Below, piece after piece: positions 24,448 through 32,226 of a stretch of 32,226 nt of DNA. The notes below the pieces were generated by a model. It was given only the letters and a program-made list of their open reading frames with translations, did no database searches and was not told the DNA's origin. The stretch is from JBPOIS01 sp052034295 (GTDB lineage: Bacteria; Pseudomonadota; Gammaproteobacteria; Pseudomonadales; Moraxellaceae): positions 1 through 32,226 of the forward strand of contig JBPOIS010000187.1 of NCBI GenBank assembly GCA_052034295.1, in the 5' to 3' direction. Position numbers and translations under genes: made by a program. Position 1 is the stretch's first letter. The number at the start of each line of letters is the position of its first letter.

Positions 24448-24945
24448 ATGCCTGTTGACGCGGCACCGCTGCTGACCATCTGGGTGGACGCGGACGCCTG
24501 TCCGCGCCTGCTGCGCGATCTGCTGATCAAGACTTCGGACCGCCACCGCCTGCCGCTGGTGTTCGTGGCCAATCAGCCGCTGGGCATTGCGCCATCCGGG
24601 CTGATCCGGGCGCTGCAGGTGGAGTCCGGTGCGGATCGGGCCGACGCCGAGATCATTGCGCGCTGTCAGCCGGGGGATCTGGTGGTGTCGCAGGACATTC
24701 CGCTGGCGGCGCAGGCGGTGGAAAAGGGCGCGGTGGTGATCAGCCCGCGGGCTGAACTGCTGGATGCGTCCACGGTGCGCGCACGCCTGCACCTGCGTGA
24801 TTACATGGACATGCTGCGCGGCAGCGGGGTGCAGACCGGCGGCGCGAGACCGATGACCGCCAACGACCGCAAGCAGTTTGCCGATCTGCTGGAAAAAACC
24901 GTCCAGCGGCTGCAGCGTCAGGCCCGGCTGCGGCCGGGACGCTGA
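24448..24945 (+). CDS. yaiI: YaiI/YqxD-family DUF188 protein
   Basis: A 165-residue protein of the UPF0178 (DUF188) family, with the signature W-V-D-A-D-A-C-P at residues 12-19 and D-A-E-I-I near 67. The fold belongs to the PIN-like superfamily, so nuclease activity is conceivable but unproven. GAGGGGG precedes the ATG. It follows the dehydrogenase gene closely, so the two are probably co-transcribed. Confidence 0.92.
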   Translation: MPVDAAPLLTIWVDADACPRLLRDLLIKTSDRHRLPLVFVANQPLGIAPSGLIRALQVESGADRADAEIIARCQPGDLVVSQDIPLAAQAVEKGAVVISPRAELLDASTVRARLHLRDYMDMLRGSGVQTGGARPMTANDRKQFADLLEKTVQRLQRQARLRPGR

Positions 24946-24989
24946 ATTTCTGGCGTTTTTTGACAAAAACCACACAGCATGCCGCAGCC

Positions 24990-25028
24990 AATCCGGTCAC
25001 CCTAGGCGCGGCCAGTGCGGGCCGGATT
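24990..25028 (-). repeat. Inverted repeat between yaiI and the PilZ gene
   Basis: AATCCGG (24990-24996) and CCGGATT (25022-25028) are 7-bp arms with a 25-base loop, abutting the PilZ stop codon. There is no T-run, so terminator function is weakly supported. Confidence 0.3.
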
Positions 25029-25633
25029 CACTCGATGTTGCTGGGCAGGTTCAGCGAGCCGAGCGACAGCTCGTCGTTGCGCTTCTGGTTGATGCTTTCG
25101 GCCAGTTTGGTGCGGTCACTCGGGTGCAGGCTGATGAAGTAGGCCCCGGTGCGGAAGCCTTCCAGGTCTTCGTCCTCGCTGTACACCACCCGGGCCGTGG
25201 CCGCCAGGTGAAAGGTGTTGCTCGGATGGCTGAGGGTCAGGTGCACGTGCTGGCCGGGCATGATGCGTTCGCGCGCGTAGAACGACAGGCCGCTTTCAGA
25301 GATATTGACCCGGGTCGGCGTCGGCAGCATCGATTCCACCATGGCATCGTACAGGGCACCAGTGATCAGGTTGAGCTTTTGATTGATCAGGTCCAGCATC
25401 TGCATGATCTGTGGCTGGGTGCTGCGCAGCCCAAACGACAGCTCGCTGCTGACCGCATCCAGCTGGTCAAGTTCGGCCAGCAGCAGGAAGTAGCGCGGCA
25501 GCACGAAGCCCGGATCGTAGGGGTCTTTCAGGGCTTCATCGCGGGTGATGATCTGGTAGTTTAGGCGCATGCTGGCGTTGATGCGGGAAAGTAGGCGGCG
25601 TTCACCAGCTGGAATGTCCTGCATTGACATCAT
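25028..25633 (-). CDS. PilZ-domain protein with an inserted helical region
   Basis: A 201-residue cytoplasmic protein. The two PilZ motifs that bind cyclic di-GMP are present: R13-L-L-S-R17 (RxxxR) near the N-terminus and N110-I-S-E-S-G115 (N/DxSxxG). In a usual PilZ domain these lie about 20-30 residues apart; here they are 93 apart. The intervening segment looks helical. The C-terminal strands fit a PilZ barrel. It probably links cyclic di-GMP to a cell process, but binding is inferred. AGGA precedes a double ATG; 26 bp separate it from the divergent lolC start. Confidence 0.7.
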   Translation of the reverse strand: MMSMQDIPAGERRLLSRINASMRLNYQIITRDEALKDPYDPGFVLPRYFLLLAELDQLDAVSSELSFGLRSTQPQIMQMLDLINQKLNLITGALYDAMVESMLPTPTRVNISESGLSFYARERIMPGQHVHLTLSHPSNTFHLAATARVVYSEDEDLEGFRTGAYFISLHPSDRTKLAESINQKRNDELSLGSLNLPSNIE

Positions 25634-25659
25634 TTTTTTCCTGTCCTCGGATGGATCGT

Positions 25660-26895
25660 ATGTTCAAACCGATCGCACTGTTCGTGGGGTGGCGCTACAC
25701 CCGCGCGCAGCGGAGCAACCACTTTATATCCTTTATCGCCCTGGTGTCCATGATTGGGCTGACCCTGGGGGTGGCGGTCCTGATCACGGTACTGTCAGTC
25801 ATGAACGGCTTTGACCGGGAGCTGCGTGGCCGGATTCTCGGCATGATACCGCAGGCCAGTGTGTCAGCGAACGAAATTTTGCCGGATTGGCCGTTGCTCG
25901 TCGACCAAGCACGCAAACAGCCGCATGTGCTGGCAGCCGCCCCGTTTACCCAGGTGCAGGGCATGATCACGGCGGGGGGGCAGGTGTCCGGGGTGATGGT
26001 CACCGGCATCGAACCGCGCTATGAAAAAACTGTGTCGATCATCAATCAGCACATGCAGTCCGGCTCACTGGATGCGTTGCAGAGTGGCGGGTTTGGCATG
26101 GTGGTCGGCAAGGGGCTGGCCGATGGGCTGGGCCTGCAGGTGGGTGACCGGGTCACGCTGGTGCTGCCGGAGGCATCGGCCTCGGCGGCGGGGGTGGTGC
26201 CCCGGTTCAAGCGCTTCACCATTGTGGGGATTTTTTCCATCGGTGCCGATGTGGATTCCATGCTGGCCTACATTGCCCTGAATGATGCGGCGCGCCTGTT
26301 GCGCCTGCCCGATGGGGCGCAGGGGGTGCGCATGAAGCTGGATGATATTTTTGCAGCCCCGCAGGTGGCGCGGGATCTGGCCCGGCAGATGCCGGCCACG
26401 CTGTACGCCAGCGACTGGACCCAGACCCATGGCAATCTGTTTTCGGCGATCCAGATGGAAAAGGCCATGGTGTCGCTGTTGCTGTTTTTGATTGTGCTGG
26501 TGGCTGCGTTCAACATCGTGTCCAGCCTGGTGATGATGGTCACCGACAAACAGGCCGACATCGCCATCCTGCGCACGCTGGGCATGTCGCCGCGCACCAT
26601 CACCCACGTGTTCATGGTGCAGGGGGTGTTGATCGGCATGGTCGGCACGGTGCTGGGGGCAGTGCTGGGGATTGCAGCGGCGCTGGGCATCAGCGATCTG
26701 GTGGGCTGGATCAATCGGCTGTTTGGGCTGCATTTGTTTGATGCCTATTTTGTCAATTATCTGCCCTCACAGCTGCGCTGGCAGGATGTGGTGCTGGTGG
26801 TGGGGGTGTCATTTTTGATCAGTTTTCTGGCGACCATTTATCCGGCCCGACGTGCCGCCAGGGTTCAGCCGGCGGAGGCGCTGCGCTATGAATGA
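25660..26895 (+). CDS. lolC: Lipoprotein-releasing ABC transporter permease LolC/LolE (LolF-like)
   Basis: A 411-residue permease with four membrane helices (about 22-48, then three in the final 150 residues). It has a large periplasmic domain between helices 1 and 2, in the layout of LolC and LolE. With LolD it extracts outer-membrane lipoproteins from the inner membrane and hands them to LolA. The conserved K-Q-A-D-I-A-I-L-R-T-L-G block and the C-terminal P-A-x-x-A-x-x-x-x-P-A-E-A-L-R-Y-E tail are present. I chose the ATG at 25660. Only one permease gene is visible, which suggests the homodimeric LolF arrangement (inference). It overlaps lolD by 8 bp. Confidence 0.9.
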   Translation: MFKPIALFVGWRYTRAQRSNHFISFIALVSMIGLTLGVAVLITVLSVMNGFDRELRGRILGMIPQASVSANEILPDWPLLVDQARKQPHVLAAAPFTQVQGMITAGGQVSGVMVTGIEPRYEKTVSIINQHMQSGSLDALQSGGFGMVVGKGLADGLGLQVGDRVTLVLPEASASAAGVVPRFKRFTIVGIFSIGADVDSMLAYIALNDAARLLRLPDGAQGVRMKLDDIFAAPQVARDLARQMPATLYASDWTQTHGNLFSAIQMEKAMVSLLLFLIVLVAAFNIVSSLVMMVTDKQADIAILRTLGMSPRTITHVFMVQGVLIGMVGTVLGAVLGIAAALGISDLVGWINRLFGLHLFDAYFVNYLPSQLRWQDVVLVVGVSFLISFLATIYPARRAARVQPAEALRYE

Positions 26896-27589
26896 CATTC
26901 AGGATGTGGTGCTGGACGCGCACCAATTGGTGAAGCGCTTCCACGAAGGCAGTCATGACATCACCATCCTGCAGGGCATCGACCTGCAGGTGGGCCGGGG
27001 GGAGTTTGTGTCGATTGTCGGCAGCAGCGGTTCCGGCAAAAGCACCCTGCTGCATCTGCTCGGCGGGCTGGAGGTGCCCAGCAGCGGGACGGTGCGGTTG
27101 CTGGGAGAGCCGTTCAGCCAGATGGATGAAACCCGGCGTGGGGAGCTGCGCAACCAGTATCTGGGCTTTGTGTACCAGTTTCACCATTTGCTGCCGGAGT
27201 TTGATGCGCTGGAAAACGTCGCCATGCCGCTGCTGATCCGCCGCAGCACCACGGTGGCGCAGGCGCGCAGCCGTGCCGATGAACTGCTGCGCCAGGTCGG
27301 GCTGGGGCACCGGCAGCGCCACCGTCCGGGGGAGCTGTCCGGTGGCGAGCGCCAGCGGGTGGCGATTGCGCGGGCGCTGGCCACGTCACCCCGGCTGGTG
27401 CTGGCCGATGAGCCGACCGGCAATCTGGACCGGCGCACGGCAGAGGCGGTGATGGGCCTGCTCAGTGAGCTGCGCCAGCAGCATCAGATGGCCCTGCTGG
27501 TGGTCACCCACGATGAGCGGCTGGCGGCGGCGGCGGACCGGCAACTGGTGATGCAGGATGGGCGCTGGGTCCAGGGCTCAGGGGGCTGA
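26888..27589 (+). CDS. lolD: Lipoprotein-releasing ABC transporter ATP-binding protein LolD
   Basis: A 233-residue ATPase powering lipoprotein release. Walker A G-S-S-G-S-G-K-S-T is at 45-53, the Q-loop is near 97, the signature L-S-G-G-E is at 150-154 and Walker B L-V-L-A-D-E is at 170-175. The LolD-type V-Y-Q-F-H-H-L-L-P-E-F block is present. I chose the ATG at 26888, with GGAGG nine bases upstream, overlapping the lolC stop. The 3' end overlaps the convergent DUF2062 gene by 12 bp. Confidence 0.95.
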   Translation: MNDIQDVVLDAHQLVKRFHEGSHDITILQGIDLQVGRGEFVSIVGSSGSGKSTLLHLLGGLEVPSSGTVRLLGEPFSQMDETRRGELRNQYLGFVYQFHHLLPEFDALENVAMPLLIRRSTTVAQARSRADELLRQVGLGHRQRHRPGELSGGERQRVAIARALATSPRLVLADEPTGNLDRRTAEAVMGLLSELRQQHQMALLVVTHDERLAAAADRQLVMQDGRWVQGSGG

Positions 27590-28171
27590 GTCCGGCGGGA
27601 TGCCGGCAGGCGGTTGTTGACGCAGGGCACAGCGCTGGCGCCACTGGTGGCGGATGTGCCAGCGCCAGCCCACATGCACCAGTGCCCAGCCCAGCCCAGC
27701 GAGCAGGACCGCTTCGAGCAGCAGCCCCACCAGCAGCACCAGCACCGTGGGGCCATGCGACTGGTGGGCAAACGGGCTGGGGCCTTCACGCATGATCCAG
27801 TGCACCAGCTGGGTGAACATCTGGCTGACTTCACTGGCGGCCAGCATCGGCACGTCAAACAACTGCGCCCCCAGCCAGTAGGCACTGAGCAGGATCGGCA
27901 GCATGGTCAGTGGGTTGGACAGCCAGCACAGCATCACCGACAGCGGCAGGTTGCAGCGCAGGCCGATGGCCCCGGCCGCCGCAAAAAAGGACTGCAGCGG
28001 CACCGGCATCAGTGAGCAAAACAGCCCCCAAGCCATTGCCCGGGCGATGCTGCGCCGGTTAATGTACCAGAGGCGTGGGTCCGCCAGCTTGGGGCCCAGT
28101 CGTCCCAGACCCGGCAGACGGGCGATTTGCTCAGGATCAGGCAGGTAGCGCTGCACCAGATGCTTGGGCAT
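27578..28171 (-). CDS. DUF2062 membrane protein
   Basis: A 197-residue membrane protein with a short N-terminal region, then F-C-S-L-M-P-V-P-L-Q-S and C-W-L-S-N-P-L-T-M-L-P blocks typical of DUF2062, and helices near 55-72, 77-98 and 142-168. The function is unknown. The order lolD, DUF2062 (opposite strand), comEC is, to my recollection, shared with some Moraxellaceae. The 3' end overlaps lolD. Confidence 0.85.
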   Translation of the reverse strand: MPKHLVQRYLPDPEQIARLPGLGRLGPKLADPRLWYINRRSIARAMAWGLFCSLMPVPLQSFFAAAGAIGLRCNLPLSVMLCWLSNPLTMLPILLSAYWLGAQLFDVPMLAASEVSQMFTQLVHWIMREGPSPFAHQSHGPTVLVLLVGLLLEAVLLAGLGWALVHVGWRWHIRHQWRQRCALRQQPPAGIPPDSAP

Positions 28172-28338
28172 GGTCAGACACTATTTTTTTTAAAATCAAT
28201 CCACCAGAACAGTGCAGTTGCCATCATGCTTCAGCCCAGGTTGCGCAGAGTGTTTTCAGTATACCGCCATTGGCCCAAAAAGGCAGACCCGGCACTGTGG
28301 TGGTGCTGTTGCCGTCTGGCTGCACGGGTCTGGGTGCC

Positions 28339-30729
28339 ATGCTGAACCGTGTGTTGCTGGGGACACTGCTGGGGCTGAGCCTGCTGGCCTATGGGCAGGC
28401 GGAGGCGCTGCTGGGGCTGGGTGGCGTGTTGCTGGGCAGCCAGCTGGGCTGGGTCTGGGTCGGCCTGGGGCGCCGTCTGGCTGCGCTGGGGGCGGCGGTG
28501 CTGGCCGGACTGGCCGTGGCGGTGCTGGTGTTGGCGGTGCATGCAATCCTGCGTCCGGACCGGGCTGTCGCCCGGCAAACCGCAGAAGTGCAGGTGCGCC
28601 TGCAGGGGCTGTCGGCGGGCACTGGGGCACGCTGGGGGCAGGCGGCGCAGGTCATTGAGGGTCCGTCGGGCTGGCAGGGCCGTGCGGTGTGGCTGGAATT
28701 GCCCTTTGCAGCCGCTGCTGACTGGCAGCAGCAGGTGGCACGCTGGCAGCCGGGCGCGCTGTGCCGACTGGTGCTGCAGGGTGGTCCGGTGTATGCCCCG
28801 GCCAATCCGGGCACCTTTGACCGGGAGCGCTGGCTGCGGGCCCAGGGCATCACGGTACAGGGACAGGTGCGCGCCGGGCAGTGCCGGGAGCCGCAGGCCC
28901 TGACGGCCCTGGAGCGGCTGGACCGCTGGCGCGGGCAGCTGCGTGAACACTTTGGCCATTTTTCCAGCCCGGCCCGTGGGGTGCTGCTGGGCTTGCTGAC
29001 CGGCGACCGGGCGCTGATCGATCCCGCGCTGCGTGACCGTTACCAGCAGATGGGCATCAGCCATTTGCTGGCGATTTCCGGGCCGCATGTGCTGTTGCTG
29101 GCGGGTGTGCTGACTGCGCTGCTGACCCGGCTGCTGGATTTTTTTCCCCACCTGTATCTGCGACAGGAGCGGCGGCGCTGGCAGTTGCCGCTGTGGATGG
29201 CGCTGGTGGTCGGTTATGCGTTACTGGCCGGCTGGGACATTCCGGCCCAGCGCAGTGCCCTGATGGCGGTGCTGGCCGGTACGGCGCTGTGGCTGCGGCA
29301 ACACTGGCCGCGCCGCACCGTGGTGCTGGCGGTGGCGGTGCTGATGGCGGTCGGGTCCCCGGAGGCGCTGTGGTCGGCGGCGTTCTGGCTGTCGTTCGGG
29401 GCGCTGGTGGTGGTGCTGGGCTGGAGTGCCCAGCAGGCGGGGGTGGTGCCGGGCCAGCGCTGGTCCACCCGGCTGGCGGACTGGGGGCGCGCGCTGTGGC
29501 GCAGTCAGGTGGCCATGACCATGCTGCTGCTGCCGCTGGTGCTGGTGTTTTTTGGCCAGTTTTCACTGCCGGGGCTGCTGGTGAATCTGTTGGCCATCCC
29601 GCTGCTGGGCACCGTGGTGCTGCTGCTGAACCTGTTTGGCCTGTTGCTGTGGACGTGCTGGCCGCGTGCTGCCGATGCCGTCTGGGCGCTGGCGCTGCAG
29701 GTGCTGGACGGGTTTCATGCAGGGCTGGATGGGGTCGCACAGGGGTTGTCCGCGCTGCACTGGCCCTTGCTCTGGCCGGTCAGCCTGACCCCGCTGGCGC
29801 TCCTGGCGCTGGCAGCGGCGGTGGGTCTGTGGCTGTGTCCACGCGGTGTGGTGTCGCGCGGCTGGGTGATCCCGCTGGGGGTGCTGGCGCTGGCCGATGC
29901 GCCGGTGGCCACAGGGCAGCTGCGCCTGACGGTGCTGGATGTGCCGCAGGCGCAGGGTCTGGTGGTGCAGACCGCCCGCTATGCCCTGTTGCTGGATGGC
30001 GGCGCGGCCAGCGCCCCGAATGCAGCGGGGGCGGGACGTACCGCCCAGGTGTTGCAGGCGCTGGGGGTAAGGCGTCTGGACCGCATCCTGCTCAGTATCC
30101 CGGACCCGCGCTGGAGCGGTGAGGGGCTGGGGCTGGCGGCCCAGCAGGGCATCCCGTGGTGGACGGGCCAGACCCATTGGCCCGCAGGCTCACCCGCGCA
30201 GGGCTGTCAGGCCGGTCAGCGCTGGCAGTGGGATGGGGTGGCGTTTGCGGTGCTGGCCCCGTTTGCGCAGGACTGGCAGGGGGTGGGTGTGCTGGACCGG
30301 GTTTGCGTGTGGCGCATGGACAGCCCACCGGACCGCACCGGCCAGCGTCGCCGGGTGCTGGTGCTGGGGGCCGCCGGTACCCTGACCCAGCAGGTGCTGC
30401 TGCTCACCTGTGCCGATCTGCAGGCCGATGTGCTGGTCAGCGGCGGGCAGCCGGTCCTGCCCGAACTGCTGGCGTGGGTGGGCGCCACGCACTGGATCCG
30501 CTTGCAGGCCCCACAGGCCTTTGCCCGTGGCCAGCGTCAGGGCCGGGGGGCGGCCATGCTGGCCGATGAGGCGCTGCGGCCTGACCTGCATGGCAGCCTG
30601 ACCGTACAGGTGTCGCCGCAGCAGATTCAGCTCGCGGCACGCCGCGCCGACTGGCCATGGCTGCTGTACCCGGTCTTGCTGGAGCATGCCCGCAATCCCT
30701 TCACCGGGGCGGTGCTCTGGGCCGACTGA
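28339..30729 (+). CDS. comEC: DNA-uptake channel ComEC/Rec2
   Basis: A 796-residue polytopic membrane protein forming the inner-membrane channel for single-stranded DNA in natural transformation. N-terminal helices are followed by an OB-fold-like DUF4131 region (about 80-180). The competence domain begins near 213 with G-V-L-L-G-L-L-T-G-D and holds the family block S-H-L-L-A-I-S-G-P-H-V (241-251). The C-terminal metallo-beta-lactamase-like region (about 525-790) is degenerate: D-V-P-Q-A-Q-G (534-540) stands where D-V-G-Q-G is usual, and S-I-P-D-P-R-W-S-G (586-594) stands where S-H-x-D-x-D-H-x-G-G is usual. Nuclease activity is therefore doubtful. The ATG at 28339 has no clear ribosome site. 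Confidence 0.92.
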   Translation: MLNRVLLGTLLGLSLLAYGQAEALLGLGGVLLGSQLGWVWVGLGRRLAALGAAVLAGLAVAVLVLAVHAILRPDRAVARQTAEVQVRLQGLSAGTGARWGQAAQVIEGPSGWQGRAVWLELPFAAAADWQQQVARWQPGALCRLVLQGGPVYAPANPGTFDRERWLRAQGITVQGQVRAGQCREPQALTALERLDRWRGQLREHFGHFSSPARGVLLGLLTGDRALIDPALRDRYQQMGISHLLAISGPHVLLLAGVLTALLTRLLDFFPHLYLRQERRRWQLPLWMALVVGYALLAGWDIPAQRSALMAVLAGTALWLRQHWPRRTVVLAVAVLMAVGSPEALWSAAFWLSFGALVVVLGWSAQQAGVVPGQRWSTRLADWGRALWRSQVAMTMLLLPLVLVFFGQFSLPGLLVNLLAIPLLGTVVLLLNLFGLLLWTCWPRAADAVWALALQVLDGFHAGLDGVAQGLSALHWPLLWPVSLTPLALLALAAAVGLWLCPRGVVSRGWVIPLGVLALADAPVATGQLRLTVLDVPQAQGLVVQTARYALLLDGGAASAPNAAGAGRTAQVLQALGVRRLDRILLSIPDPRWSGEGLGLAAQQGIPWWTGQTHWPAGSPAQGCQAGQRWQWDGVAFAVLAPFAQDWQGVGVLDRVCVWRMDSPPDRTGQRRRVLVLGAAGTLTQQVLLLTCADLQADVLVSGGQPVLPELLAWVGATHWIRLQAPQAFARGQRQGRGAAMLADEALRPDLHGSLTVQVSPQQIQLAARRADWPWLLYPVLLEHARNPFTGAVLWAD

Positions 30730-30857
30730 TGGGTTGGGTCCGGTGCGCAACAGGACCCGGGCCGGCGGCCAGGACAAAGCCTCCATAGACAAATGCCCGC
30801 CCTTCATGCATGGTGTGGGGCCTATCGGTTTGTGTTTTTTTGGGAACCCTGAGCCTC

Positions 30858-31883
30858 ATGTCCAGCTGGCCACCTTCACCCCCTCCCGTTGAACCCTCTC
30901 CTTCCCGCCAGAGCAGTCTGGGTGACCGTGAATGGCAGGTGCTGGAAAAAGTCCTGCTTGCCTCGGTGGAGGAGCAGCGCCGCGCCCGGCGCTGGAGCAT
31001 TTTTTTCAGACTGATCACCCTGGGCTATGTGCTGCTGCTGGCGGTGGCGCTGTCACGGGGCTGCAGCAGTGCAGCGGACCCGAAATCTGCCATGGGCCGG
31101 GCCGAGCCGCATCTGGCGGTGATCAAGATCGACGGCGAAATCGGCGGCAACCGGGGCACCAGCAGTGCCGATGTGATCGAAGCCCTGCACGACGCCTTTG
31201 AGAGCAAACAAAGCCGCGCCATCGTGCTGGACATCAATTCCCCCGGCGGCTCGCCGGTGCAGTCTGATGATATCTGGACCGCCATCCGCGACCTGAAGGC
31301 TGAGCACAAGGACAAAAAAGTCTATGCCGTGATCGGTGATCTCGGTGCGTCCGGGGCCTACTACATCGCCTCGGCGGCGGATGAAATCTGGGTCAACCGT
31401 TCCAGTCTGGTCGGCTCCATCGGGGTGATCATGCCCAACTATGGCGTCACCGAGCTGGCCAAAAAACTCGGCATCGAAGACCGGACCATGACCGCCGGTG
31501 AGCACAAGGCCATCCTCAGCTTCACCAAGCCGCTGGATCCCTATGAAAAAGCCCACGTGCAGGGCGTGCTCGACAATGTGCACCAGCACTTCATTGCCGC
31601 CGTGCGGCAGGGGCGCGGCAAGCGCCTGAAGGAAAATCAGGACACCTTTTCCGGGCTGTTCTGGAGCGGTGAACAGGCGGTCAGCCTCGGACTGGCCGAC
31701 CAGTTCGGCGGGGTGGAGCAGCTGTCGAAAAAACTCAACCTCGACAACGAGGTGGACTACACCATCAGCGACAACCCGTTTGACAGCCTGCTGGGCCGCA
31801 TGGGCAGCACATTTGGCCGTGCAGCGGGCACGGCACTGAAGCAGGAACTGGGCGCAGACAGCCAGACGGCAGCGCTGAAATGA
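30858..31883 (+). CDS. sppA: S49-family signal-peptide peptidase (SppA-like)
   Basis: A 341-residue membrane-anchored serine peptidase that digests leftover signal peptides. A Pro-rich cytoplasmic tail (1-20) and one transmembrane helix (about 47-66) precede the S49 domain. The nucleophile is likely Ser165 in G-A-S-G-A-Y-Y-I-A-S. The D-I-N-S-P-G-G-S and G-S-I-G-V-I blocks are intact, and a lysine in the next strands serves as base in this family. The size fits the short SppA form rather than the 67-kDa E. coli protein. The ATG at 30858 was chosen at the start of the family match. The stop overlaps the next gene (ATGA). Confidence 0.9.
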   Translation: MSSWPPSPPPVEPSPSRQSSLGDREWQVLEKVLLASVEEQRRARRWSIFFRLITLGYVLLLAVALSRGCSSAADPKSAMGRAEPHLAVIKIDGEIGGNRGTSSADVIEALHDAFESKQSRAIVLDINSPGGSPVQSDDIWTAIRDLKAEHKDKKVYAVIGDLGASGAYYIASAADEIWVNRSSLVGSIGVIMPNYGVTELAKKLGIEDRTMTAGEHKAILSFTKPLDPYEKAHVQGVLDNVHQHFIAAVRQGRGKRLKENQDTFSGLFWSGEQAVSLGLADQFGGVEQLSKKLNLDNEVDYTISDNPFDSLLGRMGSTFGRAAGTALKQELGADSQTAALK

Positions 31884-32226
31884 GTGCCCTGTTCAGCCAG
31901 CGCGATCCGTCGCGCCCCCTGATTCATTTTGCCCATGCCAATGGCATTCCCTCGCGGGTGTACACGCCGCTGCTGGCCGATCTACAGCGCGACCATGATG
32001 TGGTGACGCTGCCGGAAATCGGCACCGACCCGCGCTATCCGGTCACCAACCACTGGCCGCGTCTGGTCGATCAGCTGATTGACAGCGTGGCGTCGCAGTC
32101 CGACGGCGAGCCGGTGATCGGGCTGGGGCATTCACTGGGCAGCCTGCTGACGCTGATGGCCGCGTACCGCAGGCCTGAGCTGTTCCGGCAGGTGATCATG
32201 CTCGACCCGCCACTGATCACCGGGCC
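31880..32226 (+). CDS. Alpha/beta-hydrolase (5' part, runs off window)
   Basis: The visible 115 residues have the alpha/beta-hydrolase layout. The oxyanion block H-F-A-H-A-N-G-I-P-S lies at 16-25, and the nucleophile elbow G-H-S-L-G centres on Ser85. It overlaps the sppA stop by four bases (ATGA), so the two are likely co-translated. The substrate and C-terminal catalytic Asp/His are outside the window. Confidence 0.88.
   Translation, partial: MSALFSQRDPSRPLIHFAHANGIPSRVYTPLLADLQRDHDVVTLPEIGTDPRYPVTNHWPRLVDQLIDSVASQSDGEPVIGLGHSLGSLLTLMAAYRRPELFRQVIMLDPPLITG

Noticed and set aside
23734..24975. 413-codon minus-strand frame spanning the dehydrogenase and yaiI
   Set aside because: It crosses two well-supported plus-strand genes and has shadow-like composition.

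Overview
The window is GC-rich chromosomal DNA (about 60-65% G+C by eye) densely packed with housekeeping genes. There are no tRNA or rRNA genes, CRISPR arrays, insertion sequences or phage genes that I can recognise. The gene set suggests a gammaproteobacterium of the Pseudomonadales, possibly a high-GC Moraxellaceae-like lineage. It includes MinC, TtcA, a complete ccoNOQP operon with ccoG and a CcoH/FixH gene, a DUF2789 protein, a PilZ protein, LolC-LolD followed by DUF2062 and ComEC, and a class I fumarase. The lineage is an inference from gene content and order, not from a marker phylogeny.

Layout. 1-2610 (minus strand): an acyltransferase and a voltage-sensor-like membrane protein are translationally coupled, followed by the 5' part of minC. 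2867-5249 (plus): an OmpA-type lipoprotein with its terminator, a DUF2846-type lipoprotein and an orphan HEPN-domain protein. 5280-8724 (minus): a DUF2059 secreted protein, class I fumarase and a YihY/BrkB membrane protein. 8890-9905 (plus): a WrbA-like flavoprotein overlapping a DUF2069 membrane protein, with a DUF3108 protein convergent to them. 10768-12315 (plus): an Amt ammonium channel and a DUF2789 protein with a terminator-like hairpin just before its start. 12384-14222 (minus): HtpX and a lytic transglycosylase.

14223-14743 is the most unusual non-coding stretch. It holds an 80% A+T segment, a GATCT 13-mer resembling the E. coli oriC unwinding repeats, a perfect IHF consensus and three DnaA boxes at near-helical spacing. 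This looks like a replication origin or a DnaA-controlled locus, but the usual origin genes are absent. ttcA follows directly.

15714-21039 (minus) encodes cbb3-type cytochrome c oxidase (CcoN, O, Q, P) and its assembly proteins CcoG and CcoH. This respiratory unit works under low oxygen. CcoG is preceded by its own promoter-like region, a UUCG hairpin and an inverted repeat. A divergent SCP2-domain gene has a 19-bp palindrome in its leader.

21903-25633 holds a secreted Pro/Ala-rich protein, two uncharacterised minus-strand genes that overlap its end, a short-chain dehydrogenase with a YaiI/DUF188 gene, and an atypical PilZ protein. 25660-32226 holds lipoprotein sorting (a single LolC/E-type permease plus LolD), a DUF2062 protein, a ComEC DNA-uptake channel whose metallo-beta-lactamase-like tail has lost its metal motif, an S49 membrane peptidase, and the start of an alpha/beta hydrolase.
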